NCBI GenBank assembly: GCA_946482515.1
Contig: CAMLRS010000007.1
Coordinates: forward strand, 167,318 to 231,317
Direction of reading: 5' to 3'
DNA: 64,000 nt
DNA from: an uncultured Flavobacteriales bacterium
GTDB taxonomy: Bacteria; Bacteroidota; Bacteroidia; Flavobacteriales; Crocinitomicaceae
Below are positions 1 through 8,678 of this stretch, in pieces. The notes under the pieces are model-generated. The model had not been told where the DNA came from and did not search any database. It saw nothing but the letters and a program-made list of their open reading frames with translations. Every line of letters begins with the position of its first letter. The first letter of the stretch is position 1. The translations under genes were made by a program, and so were the position numbers.

Positions 1-39
1 TTTCCGGATTTGAAACTGCCTTTTGTGAGCAAGCGGGTG

Positions 40-47
40 CAAAGATA
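40..47 (-). promoter_or_regulatory. Bacteroidota -7 promoter box pointing left
   Basis: The complement reads TATCTTTG, an exact match to the Bacteroidota housekeeping -7 consensus TAnnTTTG. It points toward position 1, so it probably drives a minus-strand gene whose body lies outside the window. No start codon of that gene is visible here. Confidence 0.55.
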
Positions 48-202
48 GGGCATTCGACTGACAATCCATCATTGCGAGCACCTTAGAACGCGTTCACGAC
101 GTCATACAGGTAGGCCAGGAGGCAGGAAAAACGCAAAAAAAAGAAAACGCATGCAGCGAAAACCACTTTCGGCCATCTGTAGAGAAAACTAAGCAACTAA
201 TT

Positions 203-835
203 ATGAAGAAAATTCACATCTTTTCCATTGTATTGCTGGCAGCCTCGACAGCGATACTTTCCTGTGAGAAGGAAAATCCCACCGAACCGGTGAACTATGA
301 TGACACTACGCCGCCGTGTTCGTTTTGTCCAACGACCATGATGGAGCTGAACAGCAGCGGAATGGTAGAAGAGTCTTTTGCCGAACAGGTAGCCTTCTAT
401 CACCCTGACGGAATGATTGTCAATCCGACAATGGTTAATCGCACCACAAACGGTTATTACGGTTTCAGTGAAGGAATGGCCATCCGGTTCAATTTCGCCG
501 AGCTGCCACTGGCTTGTGTGTCGAATAAGATCACCTTTTCGCATGCCCGTTTTGCTACGAACAGTAACGATAATCCGAGCCTGGTGAATGTACAGTTTCC
601 GGGAACACCGCTCGTAGTAACCGTTCCGGATTCATTACAGTATTTCCTCGGGCCGTATGGCTATACGGTAGAGCATCACTTCCAGCCGGGTTATGTGTAT
701 ATGAATACCGCCGGCGACGGATTTGTGGGCGTAGTGGATTCCGTCATTATCAGAGGACCGGAATTCGAAACCGTGACCATCGGAGCGAATTTATTCGAGT
801 CAGAGCTGCGGAACATCTGCGTCTCACACGAGTAA
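203..835 (+). CDS. Putative lipoprotein of unknown function
   Basis: 210 residues. The N-terminus has a basic start (MKKIH), a hydrophobic core and a lipobox ending ILSC with Cys21, so the protein is probably exported and lipidated. A CSFC motif (Cys39, Cys42) follows directly after the lipid anchor; it could bind a metal or form a disulfide. The rest lacks transmembrane segments and is rich in Phe, Thr and Asn, as in beta-rich secreted proteins. I recognise no family. The gene ends 52 bases before the sigma factor and may share its transcript. The start is the first ATG after an AT-rich leader. Confidence 0.75.
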   Translation: MKKIHIFSIVLLAASTAILSCEKENPTEPVNYDDTTPPCSFCPTTMMELNSSGMVEESFAEQVAFYHPDGMIVNPTMVNRTTNGYYGFSEGMAIRFNFAELPLACVSNKITFSHARFATNSNDNPSLVNVQFPGTPLVVTVPDSLQYFLGPYGYTVEHHFQPGYVYMNTAGDGFVGVVDSVIIRGPEFETVTIGANLFESELRNICVSHE

Positions 836-887
836 ACCCAGATACTACTACCATTACCGGGAAAAGGAGGCTTGCTTTCTTTTCCCT

Positions 888-1436
888 TTGCCAATTTACC
901 AGTTGAAGTTCGATTCATTGCATACAGCCGTTGATGTGTTCCGGGAGTCAAAAGACCCTGCGGCATTCCGGTATGTTTATGATGCGCTTTCTTCAAAACT
1001 CTATTACGTCTGTCTCCGCTACCTGAAAAACGAGCCGGATGCACAGGATGTGCTGCAGGAAACCTTTATCACCGCTTACAGGAAAATCGATTCCTACAGC
1101 GGGAACGGGAGCTTTGAAGGCTGGGTGAGGCGCATTGCTGTGAACAATTGCCTGGGGAAATTGCGCATTGAAAAGGAACATTTTGCCGAGCTCAACGAAG
1201 CAACAGTAGTAGCAGAAGAGGAAAATGGGTACATCGATAAGGAGGAAACGGAAGCAAGACTGCTGAAGGCGCTGCACGCATTGCCAACCGGCTATCGCAC
1301 CATCCTCAACCTGGCTATCCTCGAAGATTATTCCCACCGGGAAATCGGCGAGATGCTGGGAATTTCAGAAAGTACGTCGCGATCACAGCTCGCAAGGGCC
1401 AGGGTCGCATTGAAAGAAAAATTAGAACAGTCATGA
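888..1436 (+). CDS. ECF-type RNA polymerase sigma factor (sigma-70 family)
   Basis: 182 residues with the two-domain ECF layout. Region 2 spans about residues 26-95, with the typical DAQDVLQETFITAYRKI stretch and the following W-x-x-R-I-A-x-N segment. Region 4 spans about residues 124-178, where REIGEMLGISESTSRSQLAR is a clear helix-turn-helix. It should direct core RNA polymerase to a small regulon in response to a membrane-relayed signal. No in-frame ATG precedes region 2, so the start is taken as TTG at 888; TTG at 903 is an alternative. The stop overlaps the next start by 4 bases (ATGA), pointing to translational coupling with the following membrane protein, the likely anti-sigma factor. 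Confidence 0.92.
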   Translation: MPIYQLKFDSLHTAVDVFRESKDPAAFRYVYDALSSKLYYVCLRYLKNEPDAQDVLQETFITAYRKIDSYSGNGSFEGWVRRIAVNNCLGKLRIEKEHFAELNEATVVAEEENGYIDKEETEARLLKALHALPTGYRTILNLAILEDYSHREIGEMLGISESTSRSQLARARVALKEKLEQS

Positions 1437-2920
1437 ACAACAGCGAGCACAACGACCTCGACAAGTTATTGAAAGATAACCTGTCGGACAAAGGAGCCAG
1501 CGTTCCTGGAGCTGTCTGGGACAACATTGAGGCGGAGCTCTTCCCGAAGAAAAAGCGGAGAGGATTCTTCTGGCTGTTCTTTTTCGGGGCACTGCTGACG
1601 GGTGGTTTGGCCACAGCGGGCTTTTTCCTGTTCAACCGACCGGCTGATTCTTCGGACGTAACGACTGCATCATCTACGAAAACCAATTTACACGATCACC
1701 GACATAAACCAACGGCAACCGGCACTCCTGCAAACGCTCCTTCATCACCTGTCGAGGCTCAGCAGGATCTTGCCTGTCGGCAGACAGGACCGGTTGCTTT
1801 GTCTGTCGCTTCCGGCGAACCGGCTACCAATCCGGGAGTTTCTGGTCAATCATCCGGAACAGCAAGTCTGGCCATGGGCGAATCATCCCGAAGAAATGGA
1901 ACTGGCAACGGTTCGGATCGTTCATTTGATGGAAAAGGCGATAAAACAAAGCAGCGTGTAAGAGTGGTGGCGCCGAAAGGTACTTCAGGCGATTCAGCCG
2001 GTGAACCAACTTCAGCTCAATCAAACGGAGAAGGAACAAAGAATCCTGTATCCAACTCGGACACAGACAGCGCAATTGATCCTGCCGATGCGAATCTTTT
2101 GGCCAGCGTTACGGCGAATGAACCGGAATTAGGGCAACCCGGAAACGTCGATTCACTGGCTACGATGCGGATTATGCCTGTGGGCAACGGCCTGGCAGAT
2201 TTCCTGGTTCCGCGCAAAGCTCCGGAAAAGCCCGCAACCGCTTGCGGTTTCATCGTCTACGGCGGCCCGTCCTTCTTCGAAATGGCCTTGTTCAAAGACT
2301 ATTTTGTCTCGGGCGATCTGAGCAATCGTTCATTTGCAGCTTCGGGAATGGAAGCAGGAATTGGCGCTTACCTGCGGAAAAACCGCTTCGGCTGGTACCT
2401 CAACCTGGGCTACAACCGCAAACAGGCTTCCTTCCAATACGACGTGGCGATCACCGAAGATGATTATTTCGACTATATCGGTGAAGACATGCCGATGCCC
2501 GATCCTGCTGCGACAATCCCTTTTGAAAACATCAGCGATAATGGCGCCAACAGCTGTTTCCTGGCAGAGGATTTTACGGCCAGCTATACCATTACTTCCT
2601 GGCAATTTTCGCTGGGCGGAACGATGGAATTCCTGCGCTGGCGGAAATTCAGCCTTGGAGGCGATCTGCGTTTCGGCTTGAACCTGGGCTCTAAACTGGA
2701 GCTGAAAGAATGGACTACTTTTTCCACACCCGATTACGAGAAAGAACGCTTCAGCGCTTTCCGTCCGGCGGGCGGATTGTGGATCTGGTGCCAGCTCAGC
2801 CGCCGGTTCGCTATCGGTCTCACACCGATGTACAGCTGGCAATTCCAGCGGAAATCATCCTTCACGGCCGGAACGACGAAAGAGCTCATCCTGCCACTGG
2901 CCATCCGGATTGGGTTGTAA
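1433..2920 (+). CDS. Membrane protein with C-terminal beta-barrel-like domain, candidate anti-sigma factor
   Basis: 495 residues in four parts. Residues 1-44 are a charged cytoplasmic region with LDKLLKDNLSDK and a VWDNIEAELF segment typical of Bacteroidota anti-sigma N-termini. Residues about 46-67 form one transmembrane helix after KKKRRG. Residues about 70-265 are a low-complexity Ser/Thr/Gly/Asn/Pro linker. Residues about 270-495 alternate aromatic and glycine residues like an outer-membrane beta-barrel. The coupled overlap with the sigma factor and the N-terminus suggest it holds that sigma factor at the inner membrane while its C-terminus reaches the cell surface layer. The topology is inferred; the family is not recognised by name. 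Confidence 0.75.
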   Translation: MNNSEHNDLDKLLKDNLSDKGASVPGAVWDNIEAELFPKKKRRGFFWLFFFGALLTGGLATAGFFLFNRPADSSDVTTASSTKTNLHDHRHKPTATGTPANAPSSPVEAQQDLACRQTGPVALSVASGEPATNPGVSGQSSGTASLAMGESSRRNGTGNGSDRSFDGKGDKTKQRVRVVAPKGTSGDSAGEPTSAQSNGEGTKNPVSNSDTDSAIDPADANLLASVTANEPELGQPGNVDSLATMRIMPVGNGLADFLVPRKAPEKPATACGFIVYGGPSFFEMALFKDYFVSGDLSNRSFAASGMEAGIGAYLRKNRFGWYLNLGYNRKQASFQYDVAITEDDYFDYIGEDMPMPDPAATIPFENISDNGANSCFLAEDFTASYTITSWQFSLGGTMEFLRWRKFSLGGDLRFGLNLGSKLELKEWTTFSTPDYEKERFSAFRPAGGLWIWCQLSRRFAIGLTPMYSWQFQRKSSFTAGTTKELILPLAIRIGL

Positions 2921-2924
2921 AGCT

Positions 2925-3386
2925 TTAGTTTTCGTCTGTTTCCGGCTCGGCGTAGCTCACAAGATCGATCCCCACGCCGTTCGGATCGCGAATCGCGAAA
3001 TGGCGGTCGCCCCACGGTTCGTTCCGGATGTCGATCACGATCGGGATGCCTTTCTTTTTCATCGTTTCATAGAATTCATCCACGTTTTCCACTTCGATGG
3101 TCAGGTAGATCCCGTTTCCGGCGAAAGACGGTTGAAACAACGGTTGCTGCGACGGATGATCAGGCAACAGGAAGCTGATCTCGGCGCTGCGATTGGGCGT
3201 GTGCAGCAGGAGGTAGAATTCGTTTTCGAATGTGACGCCAAAACCCAATACTTCGGTGTAGAAGGTTTTGCTTTCAGCGATTTTGGAAGTGATGATGCCT
3301 GCGTTCAGTTTCATGGTCTGCGGAGTTTGTGTATAACCCTGTGTTGCCAGCAGAGCCACGACGAAGGTGAAAATAAAATGTTTCAT
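2925..3386 (-). CDS. Secreted VOC (glyoxalase/bleomycin-resistance) family protein
   Basis: 153 residues. MKHFIFTFVVALLATQGYTQ is a convincing signal peptide, so this is an exported version of a normally cytoplasmic fold. The mature part has VOC features: a FYTEVLGF segment after an opening strand, a central ISFLLPDHP strand, and the C-terminal pair GDRHFAIRDPNGVGIDL that in family members carries a metal-binding acidic residue. The substrate cannot be deduced. A CAAAGATG (-7-like, complement CATCTTTG) lies about 23 bases upstream of the start. It is convergent with the anti-sigma candidate, with only 4 bases between the stops. Confidence 0.8.
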   Translation of the reverse strand: MKHFIFTFVVALLATQGYTQTPQTMKLNAGIITSKIAESKTFYTEVLGFGVTFENEFYLLLHTPNRSAEISFLLPDHPSQQPLFQPSFAGNGIYLTIEVENVDEFYETMKKKGIPIVIDIRNEPWGDRHFAIRDPNGVGIDLVSYAEPETDEN

Positions 3387-3455
3387 CGGAATGGTTTTAA
3401 TCCTACCACAAAGATGCTGCAGCCGATCACCCGAACATTGTAAAAAACGGACAAC

Positions 3456-4268
3456 TTATCGTCCGAACGCTTTACCCGGCGTAACACCGTAAAAAGTCTT
3501 GAATTCCTTGATGAAATGTGCCTGGTCGTAATAGCCACTGTCGAAAAAAAGCTTGTTCCGACGCAGGCTTTGGGTCGAAGGCTTGGCTTTGAGGATGTTT
3601 TGAAAACGCACCACTTTGCTGAAGGTTTTCGCCGAATCGCCGACATAGAATTCGAACAAGCGTCTTAGCTGGCGCTCGCTGATGCCGGTATCGAGATCGC
3701 CGATATCGATCAAGCCGCATTTTTCCAGGATCAGCGCAATGGCTTTGTACAAACGCGGATCGTTGTCGAAATCGGTTTGGGAAACCAGCCGCAGGAAATA
3801 ACCGTCGAGCTTGTTTTGCAGCTCTTCCGTTGTGCTGCGCAGGTCGAAATGATCGCGGATGAATGCTGCTGTTTCCGGTGCTACCAATTCCAGTCGCTCG
3901 TAACGGTTGCTCAGCTCCGAAGCATCGGTTCGGAACAGCTGTGGAAACATGGTGGGCAAAAACCGAATGCCGACATAATGAAAGGTATTCCCGAGCGGAA
4001 ATTCCGTGTACTTCCGGCAAAATCCCATCACGTAATTATCCGCAGGGTCTGAGAGCTCGAAGAAAATATCGATGCAGCCATCGGCCACTACGCGGTAACT
4101 GAACGGTTCCGACAACGGCTTTTCCGTCGACAGCTGCCAGTAGCAATAAATCAGCTGCTGCAAATCCGGGTGTGGCGCAATTTCCCGGTACGAAACGCCA
4201 TCCGCCGACTGCCGGACCGTGGGCTGGACCGGATGGTACAATTGCCGGATGGAGGAAGGAAATGCCAT
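3456..4268 (-). CDS. AraC family transcriptional regulator
   Basis: 270 residues. The C-terminal third (about 165-270) carries the AraC/XylS DNA-binding domain: ISERQLRRLFEFYVGDSAKTFSKVVRF is the first helix-turn-helix and linker, and FFDSGYYDQAHFIKEFKTFYGVTPGKA is the signature of the second. The N-terminal half (SYREIAPHPDLQQLIYCYW onward) matches the beta-rich sensing domain common in Bacteroidota AraC proteins. Its ligand is unknown. The downstream neighbour on the same strand is the secreted VOC protein, 69 bases away; co-transcription is possible but a separate promoter-like box exists. Confidence 0.9.
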   Translation of the reverse strand: MAFPSSIRQLYHPVQPTVRQSADGVSYREIAPHPDLQQLIYCYWQLSTEKPLSEPFSYRVVADGCIDIFFELSDPADNYVMGFCRKYTEFPLGNTFHYVGIRFLPTMFPQLFRTDASELSNRYERLELVAPETAAFIRDHFDLRSTTEELQNKLDGYFLRLVSQTDFDNDPRLYKAIALILEKCGLIDIGDLDTGISERQLRRLFEFYVGDSAKTFSKVVRFQNILKAKPSTQSLRRNKLFFDSGYYDQAHFIKEFKTFYGVTPGKAFGR

Positions 4269-4309
4269 GCGCAGGATTTCCAGCTAAAATAAGGATAACG
4301 CTGAATCAA

Positions 4310-4336
4310 ATAAGCGTGGCTTTTGGCCACGCTTAT
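4310..4336 (-). terminator. Stem-loop terminator
   Basis: A perfect 11-bp inverted repeat, ATAAGCGTGGC at 4310-4320 and GCCACGCTTAT at 4326-4336, with a 5-base loop. It sits 17 bases past the stop of the 50-residue small protein and before the AraC gene start. The T-run is short, so it may also be an mRNA-stabilising hairpin. Confidence 0.65.
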
Positions 4337-4353
4337 AATTAATTCAAGAGGTA

Positions 4354-4506
4354 TCAGCTTTGGATAATCTGAATATCCGTTTCGTGATCCTGGTTGCCAT
4401 CATTCAGGTGTTCCTGACAATCGGCCTGGGCTTCAGCCTCCGTTCCTCGCTTAGGCCCGACGTATTCTTCGCAGGTAATGCATTCTGCACGGTATTTTTT
4501 TGGCAT
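4354..4506 (-). CDS. Small acidic protein with a CxxC motif
   Basis: A 50-residue ORF reading MPKKYRAECITCEEYVGPKR at the N-terminus and ending DIQIIQS. The CITC pair (Cys9, Cys12) could bind zinc or be redox active, while the second half is acidic and rich in Gln, Asp and His. It has no signal peptide or membrane segment. Support for a real gene: consistent codon use, a clean ATG, a strong hairpin 17 bases past the stop, and no competing ORF. It starts 11 bases downstream of the stop of the large unknown protein at 4518, so the two may be one operon. Function unknown. Confidence 0.6.
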   Translation of the reverse strand: MPKKYRAECITCEEYVGPKRGTEAEAQADCQEHLNDGNQDHETDIQIIQS

Positions 4507-4517
4507 AGTGATAAGAA

Positions 4518-5921
4518 TTAGAAGTTAAAAAATGCGATTGGAATGGAAAGCCGGATTCCCAGCTCGTTGCGTTCCAGCGTTTCGAGATCCGAATTTCGGC
4601 TGTTTGACAAATCATACAATCTGAAATAGAGCTCGGCGTTCAGCTTGTTTTTGTTCTTCTCGTCTTTTGCGTCCATGAAGGAATACAGCAATCCGATGCC
4701 GGCATTGTAGACAGGTGTGCTGTTTTGTTGAATGCGTGCTTCCGGATAGATGTGAATCGCAGCCGAATTGCCCAAAAAGAATAAATAGAAATCGGTATAG
4801 AAACGCGCACCGATGAGACTGGTTTCGTAGTCGCCGCGGTAAGCGGTTATTTTCTTTGAAACACTGCGTTGAACGGTGGAGTCGCCGTATTGGCGTGTAT
4901 CACTTAATTCTACTTTGGACAAATCATCGAAATTATCCGCCACATTGAACTCGGCACCGAGTAACCAGTAGTAGCTGGGTGTATTGTATCGTTTCCATTT
5001 ACTGTATTGATCCCAACGGTATAGATTGTACTCAATCTTTGCGTTAAAAGTGGTGTAGTTCTGCTTCACTAACTGACTGTCAACGGAGCTAAAATCCGAC
5101 TGAAAGAGGTTAAAGTTGTTGTTTTGAAAACCAGCTCCGAAACTCATCCATTGGAATCGAATTGTACCGTATTCAAAAGACTCGATGGCTTCCAATGCAG
5201 CCTTCTTTTTTAGTTTTTTATTGGCAGCCTCTATTTCGTCTTTTGTTTCCAGTGTTAGTAGTTTCAGCTGTACCGAATCCAGTGCTAGTTGAAGTTCTGA
5301 CAACTGATATTCCAATTCTGCTTTTTTAATGGAGGTTAGACCGGTCTCTTCCAACTGTCCGGTTGTAGTGCTCATCTTTTGCCGGATGAGGTTTTCCTCT
5401 TTTGTCAGAACTTCCGCCTGATGAGAGAAAATAGCATTGTGGAAACCATATTTTGTTTCGATACGATCCAGTGTGGTTTTCAAAAGTTGTGGTTGTTTGG
5501 ATCGATACCCGATGTAGGAACCTTTCCGGAACAGCCAGTTGAATTTCATGTCCGCTCCGATATTGCTGTTCAGCTCCGTTTCATTGAAAATGGTGAAAAG
5601 CCCATCCGTAATGCCACCATTGAGATTGAACGACAACATATGGCCGTTTTTGAAGTTTTTAGTCGCATTGAATGCCAGCTCGCCATCTGTAATGTCAGCC
5701 GAAGCATAATTTCCGATCGTTGTCTTACCGCTGCTGTTGATGACTGCACCGAATTGTTTTTTGAGGATAATACGGTATTGTTCCTCCGACAAACCGTAGT
5801 CTGTTTTCAGTTTGTCCGATTCGATTAAGGTGTCAAGCTCCTCGATAGTCATTTTATTCTCCTGGGCGATTCCCTGGAAGGCGAAAAGAAGGGTACATAA
5901 GAAAAGTAGTTGCTGTTTCAT
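4518..5921 (-). CDS. Secreted protein of unknown function with central coiled coil, probable outer-membrane barrel
   Basis: 467 residues from ATG at 5921, chosen because MKQQLLFLCTLLFAFQGIAQ is a clear signal peptide; an upstream extension to 5975 would bury it. Around residues 195-255 is a long heptad-rich stretch (LEYQLSELQLALDSVQLKLL and following) that should form a coiled coil. The flanking parts alternate Tyr/Phe/Trp with polar residues and end in a terminal Phe (IPIAFFNF), as outer-membrane beta-barrels do. I do not recognise the family. A periplasmic coiled coil plus barrel layout would suit an envelope-spanning or adhesin-like role, but that is speculation. Confidence 0.7.
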   Translation of the reverse strand: MKQQLLFLCTLLFAFQGIAQENKMTIEELDTLIESDKLKTDYGLSEEQYRIILKKQFGAVINSSGKTTIGNYASADITDGELAFNATKNFKNGHMLSFNLNGGITDGLFTIFNETELNSNIGADMKFNWLFRKGSYIGYRSKQPQLLKTTLDRIETKYGFHNAIFSHQAEVLTKEENLIRQKMSTTTGQLEETGLTSIKKAELEYQLSELQLALDSVQLKLLTLETKDEIEAANKKLKKKAALEAIESFEYGTIRFQWMSFGAGFQNNNFNLFQSDFSSVDSQLVKQNYTTFNAKIEYNLYRWDQYSKWKRYNTPSYYWLLGAEFNVADNFDDLSKVELSDTRQYGDSTVQRSVSKKITAYRGDYETSLIGARFYTDFYLFFLGNSAAIHIYPEARIQQNSTPVYNAGIGLLYSFMDAKDEKNKNKLNAELYFRLYDLSNSRNSDLETLERNELGIRLSIPIAFFNF

Positions 5922-6040
5922 GGCGGGTGTGTTTTTATTGTTTCTCTTTGTCAAAGAAACGGCAAATACCAACACAAACTATTGATTGTGATGAATTTAC
6001 CTGTATTCAGGGAGTTGGCCTCTCACGGAATTCCGGGAGG

Positions 6041-6457
6041 CTAATTTTCTTCCTTAAACAACAGTTCCCGCGTTTCATACTCCGTGGTCAGTGTGCCCAT
6101 CAGGTAGCCGTCTTTCAGGCTCAAATGCTCAAATTCCGGGCAATGTTCCAGTGTCACAATTCCGTCTGAAGCGGTCCATTTATAGCTTTTGGTTAGCTTG
6201 TCGTGTAGGTGCTCATACATAGCTTCCCGCTCAGGATGCGTACAATTGGCGTCGGTTCGGTGGGAAACCCGGACGGAATCGGCCGAGAATTCCAGCACGC
6301 GGTAGTAGTAAATCATGCAGCCGCCGTCGGACATTTCCTTACAGGTAGCGCCGTTGCCGGCCACGAATGTTTTGCCTGCCAGCTCCTGCGCAGAAGCATG
6401 AAAGCCAGAAAAAGCGATCGCGAAAAGAAGGAGCCGAAGCCTGGAATGATTCATCAT
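6041..6457 (-). CDS. Small secreted protein of unknown function
   Basis: 138 residues. The N-terminus (MMNHSRLRLLLFAIAFSGFHASAQ) is a signal peptide cleaved after SAQ. The mature part is about 114 residues with four cysteines (CKEM, GGCM, NCTH, HCPE), suggesting two disulfides. It resembles small lipocalin-like or META-type periplasmic proteins only in size and beta-rich composition. No family recognised. It stands alone, with about 120 bases to the next upstream minus-strand start and the divergent DUF4293-like gene on the other side. Confidence 0.65.
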   Translation of the reverse strand: MMNHSRLRLLLFAIAFSGFHASAQELAGKTFVAGNGATCKEMSDGGCMIYYYRVLEFSADSVRVSHRTDANCTHPEREAMYEHLHDKLTKSYKWTASDGIVTLEHCPEFEHLSLKDGYLMGTLTTEYETRELLFKEEN

Positions 6458-6544
6458 CGTGTAATTACAGGTAAACTATACAACTGATGGTTGATTTGGA
6501 TCAAAGCTGTGGTAACATTGCAATAACAGTCGTGCCGCGGCGTT

Positions 6545-7039
6545 TTGAGAAAACAATTCAATCGTATCCGACTCACGTATCAACATATCGCTTTTTGCTC
6601 GGCATTGCTTGCCCTTCTCACACTGTTTATGCCATTCGTGTGGCTCGAGATCGGTCCGGAAGGCTATGAATACTACGGTCCAACAGTGCCGCACGTTTAC
6701 ATTTACGGCGGAGCCATCACCGGCAAAGACCTCAGCTGGACACCCATTGCGATAGCTATGATTTTTCAGCTTGTCTGTATTTTGGTGTTTGCGCTGCTGG
6801 CCTTCCTGACCAGAAGCTCACGGTTCAAGCCGCTACAGGTCTTGTTGCTACAATCGTTCCTGTTGTTGCTTTTTCCGCTTTGGATTAACTTCTACGTCGA
6901 TGGCGTGATTGGTAACAGCGACTGCGCAGATATGATCGTTCACTGGCAGCAGCCCGGCATGTATGTTTATGGAGTGTTGGTGGTTTTGAATGTGGTTGCG
7001 ATTGTTAAAGTGGTCTGGAAAGGTCTCTCAGAAGCTTAA
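6545..7039 (+). CDS. DUF4293-like integral membrane protein
   Basis: 164 residues with four hydrophobic segments (about 16-34, 67-90, 99-117 and 138-157) and a polar loop between the first two. This size and spacing match the DUF4293 family of Bacteroidota inner-membrane proteins, whose function is unknown. The first usable codon is TTG at 6545 (LRKQFNRIRL); the first in-frame ATG would remove the first membrane segment. The C-terminus meets the convergent dioxygenase gene with a 12-base overlap (7028-7039). Confidence 0.7.
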   Translation: MRKQFNRIRLTYQHIAFCSALLALLTLFMPFVWLEIGPEGYEYYGPTVPHVYIYGGAITGKDLSWTPIAIAMIFQLVCILVFALLAFLTRSSRFKPLQVLLLQSFLLLLFPLWINFYVDGVIGNSDCADMIVHWQQPGMYVYGVLVVLNVVAIVKVVWKGLSEA

Positions 7040-7744
7040 TCGTTCGGCCCAATTCAGTTCTTCGGGAAGTTCTTTGCTCGAAAACTCGATGTGAATCACG
7101 CGTCTTTTTCGATTGTCGGTGGTTCGGCCGGAACTGTGCAACAGCAAAGGTTTCATGATCATGATTCCTCCTTTTTCTACGTGGCAGGTCGTTTCCGTTT
7201 CGGTTGTCCAGTCGATGGTTTCGGGGCGGTAGATTTTCTTCGCATGTGATCCCGGAACTACTTTCAACGCCCCATTGTGTTCGTCGGTATCGTCGAGATG
7301 GATTCTTACCGTGAAGATGTTCTCTAAAATATCCAAAGGCGGCTGAACCGCAAATTGATCCTGTTTGCGCGACCATGGTCCGAAGTGCTCAAGGATGATT
7401 TTCTGATCGACCGAAATGGTCAGGTCCTGGTGATATGCCACATACCAGTTGGAGGCTTCCGGCTTGTCGAAATAAATGCTTTTGACCACAAAATAATCGT
7501 CGCCGAAAAGCTGGTGAATAACAGCCTTCAGGTTCGCATTAAAAATGTGCGGAATGGTCTCCGGGATTTCTTTCAGAAATTGTCGGATCGCAAAAAGATC
7601 GGCTGATTTCCGGAAGGTGTCGTTCGTTTTATCGGCCTGATCAATGAGTGTGAGCAGCTGCCCGACTTCTTCTTCCGAATAGACACCGTTGATGGTGGTG
7701 AAACCATATTCGGTTAAGGCCGGTTTGTGTTGGCTGGCTATCAT
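7028..7744 (-). CDS. Phytanoyl-CoA dioxygenase (PhyH) family protein
   Basis: 238 residues from ATG at 7744 (MIASQHKPALTEYGF), preferred over a longer ORF that would run into the preceding gene. It carries the Fe(II)/2-oxoglutarate dioxygenase triad: His105 and Asp107 in YHQD, the distal His203 in LLLHSSGR, and Arg207 to bind 2-oxoglutarate. GALKVVPGSH is the conserved strand before the last histidine. It should hydroxylate a small molecule with O2 and 2-oxoglutarate; the substrate cannot be read from sequence. It lies 25 bases downstream of the 185-residue secreted protein and may be cotranscribed. Confidence 0.9.
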   Translation of the reverse strand: MIASQHKPALTEYGFTTINGVYSEEEVGQLLTLIDQADKTNDTFRKSADLFAIRQFLKEIPETIPHIFNANLKAVIHQLFGDDYFVVKSIYFDKPEASNWYVAYHQDLTISVDQKIILEHFGPWSRKQDQFAVQPPLDILENIFTVRIHLDDTDEHNGALKVVPGSHAKKIYRPETIDWTTETETTCHVEKGGIMIMKPLLLHSSGRTTDNRKRRVIHIEFSSKELPEELNWAERLSF

Positions 7745-7769
7745 TTCATGAGAATAACATTCCTCAATG

Positions 7770-8327
7770 TTACACTTTTTTCTTCCGCTTCCGCTTGTCA
7801 ACAACAGTCTTGATGAATATTGTCTTTCCCGTAAAAATTAGCGGTTCTGCATCCTTGACAAAGTCTCTTCCGTCCACGCGATAGGTACGTTTGTCCTGAC
7901 GTACCAGCGGAACGGATAACGTGACATCCAGATCGCCGGCTACAAGTGGATGTAAGTCCTGAGCAGTTATCCATTCGGTTCGGGAACATGACGCTCCGGG
8001 TGGAAGGGTAAACGGTGTCAAGGCGTTAAAATTGCAACCTCCTGATGGATTGATATCGAACGAGGAATGTTCCGTTTTCAATACGTAGTGATTGTAGTAA
8101 AAGCAGGAGTTGGTGGTGTACACCAACGTGTCTTCCGAACGATTTTTGACGGTGTAATGCAGGTAATAGCTCGAATCAGTACCCCATTTCTCGTTTGTGA
8201 TTTTTAGCTCGATTGAATCAACCTTTAACTCAAAAAGTGTACTGACATCGTCTGTCGCAGTACTGTCCTGCGAGTAGGCGTATACCAATGAGGCTAAAAC
8301 GAACGGCACGATCAGACAATACTTCAT
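7770..8327 (-). CDS. Secreted protein of unknown function
   Basis: 185 residues. MKYCLIVPFVLASLVYAYSQ is a signal peptide. The mature chain has the sequence features of an immunoglobulin-like fold in secreted proteins (LHYTVKNRSEDTLVYTTNSC, then a PPGAS turn and LSVPL), reminiscent of intracellular-proteinase-inhibitor-like or DUF4352-type domains that describe how a value differs between bonded partners. This is only a resemblance. The C-terminus is strongly basic (KRKRKKKV). Same strand as the dioxygenase, 25 bases upstream of it. Confidence 0.65.
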   Translation of the reverse strand: MKYCLIVPFVLASLVYAYSQDSTATDDVSTLFELKVDSIELKITNEKWGTDSSYYLHYTVKNRSEDTLVYTTNSCFYYNHYVLKTEHSSFDINPSGGCNFNALTPFTLPPGASCSRTEWITAQDLHPLVAGDLDVTLSVPLVRQDKRTYRVDGRDFVKDAEPLIFTGKTIFIKTVVDKRKRKKKV

Positions 8328-8382
8328 GGGCGTTAAGTTTCAAGCAAAAACGCTTGGGCAACCGAATAATTGTATGGAAGGA

Positions 8383-8667
8383 TTACCGGTGGTGATTTTT
8401 GATGCTGTACAGCTCTCTCGACAAATCAATCGTATCGGTTGGTTCCAGTTCACCCAGAAATTCAAGGTAATCGTTGTCGACGAGCCATTTTAAATCGTTA
8501 TCGGATAGGTCGTTCAGGCTGAATTTTAACGATCTATTATCCAGATAAATGAACCAGGGCATCCACAAATATCCCCAATATTCGACGGCATACACAAATT
8601 CGAATTGGTTGTGTTCTTTGCAATGAGCCAGCAGCTCTTTCCAGAATCGTGTCAGGCGTTCGTCCAT
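8383..8667 (-). CDS. Small cytoplasmic protein of unknown function
   Basis: 94 residues, acidic and aromatic (eight Trp/Tyr in the middle section EYWGYLWMPWFIYLDNRSLK), with no signal peptide. It follows the 501-residue membrane protein by 11 bases and is probably in the same transcript. Such small Trp-rich proteins beside a larger unknown protein can be immunity or accessory partners, but nothing here shows that. No family recognised. Confidence 0.6.
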   Translation of the reverse strand: MDERLTRFWKELLAHCKEHNQFEFVYAVEYWGYLWMPWFIYLDNRSLKFSLNDLSDNDLKWLVDNDYLEFLGELEPTDTIDLSRELYSIKNHHR

Positions 8668-8678
8668 GGAAATGTTGA

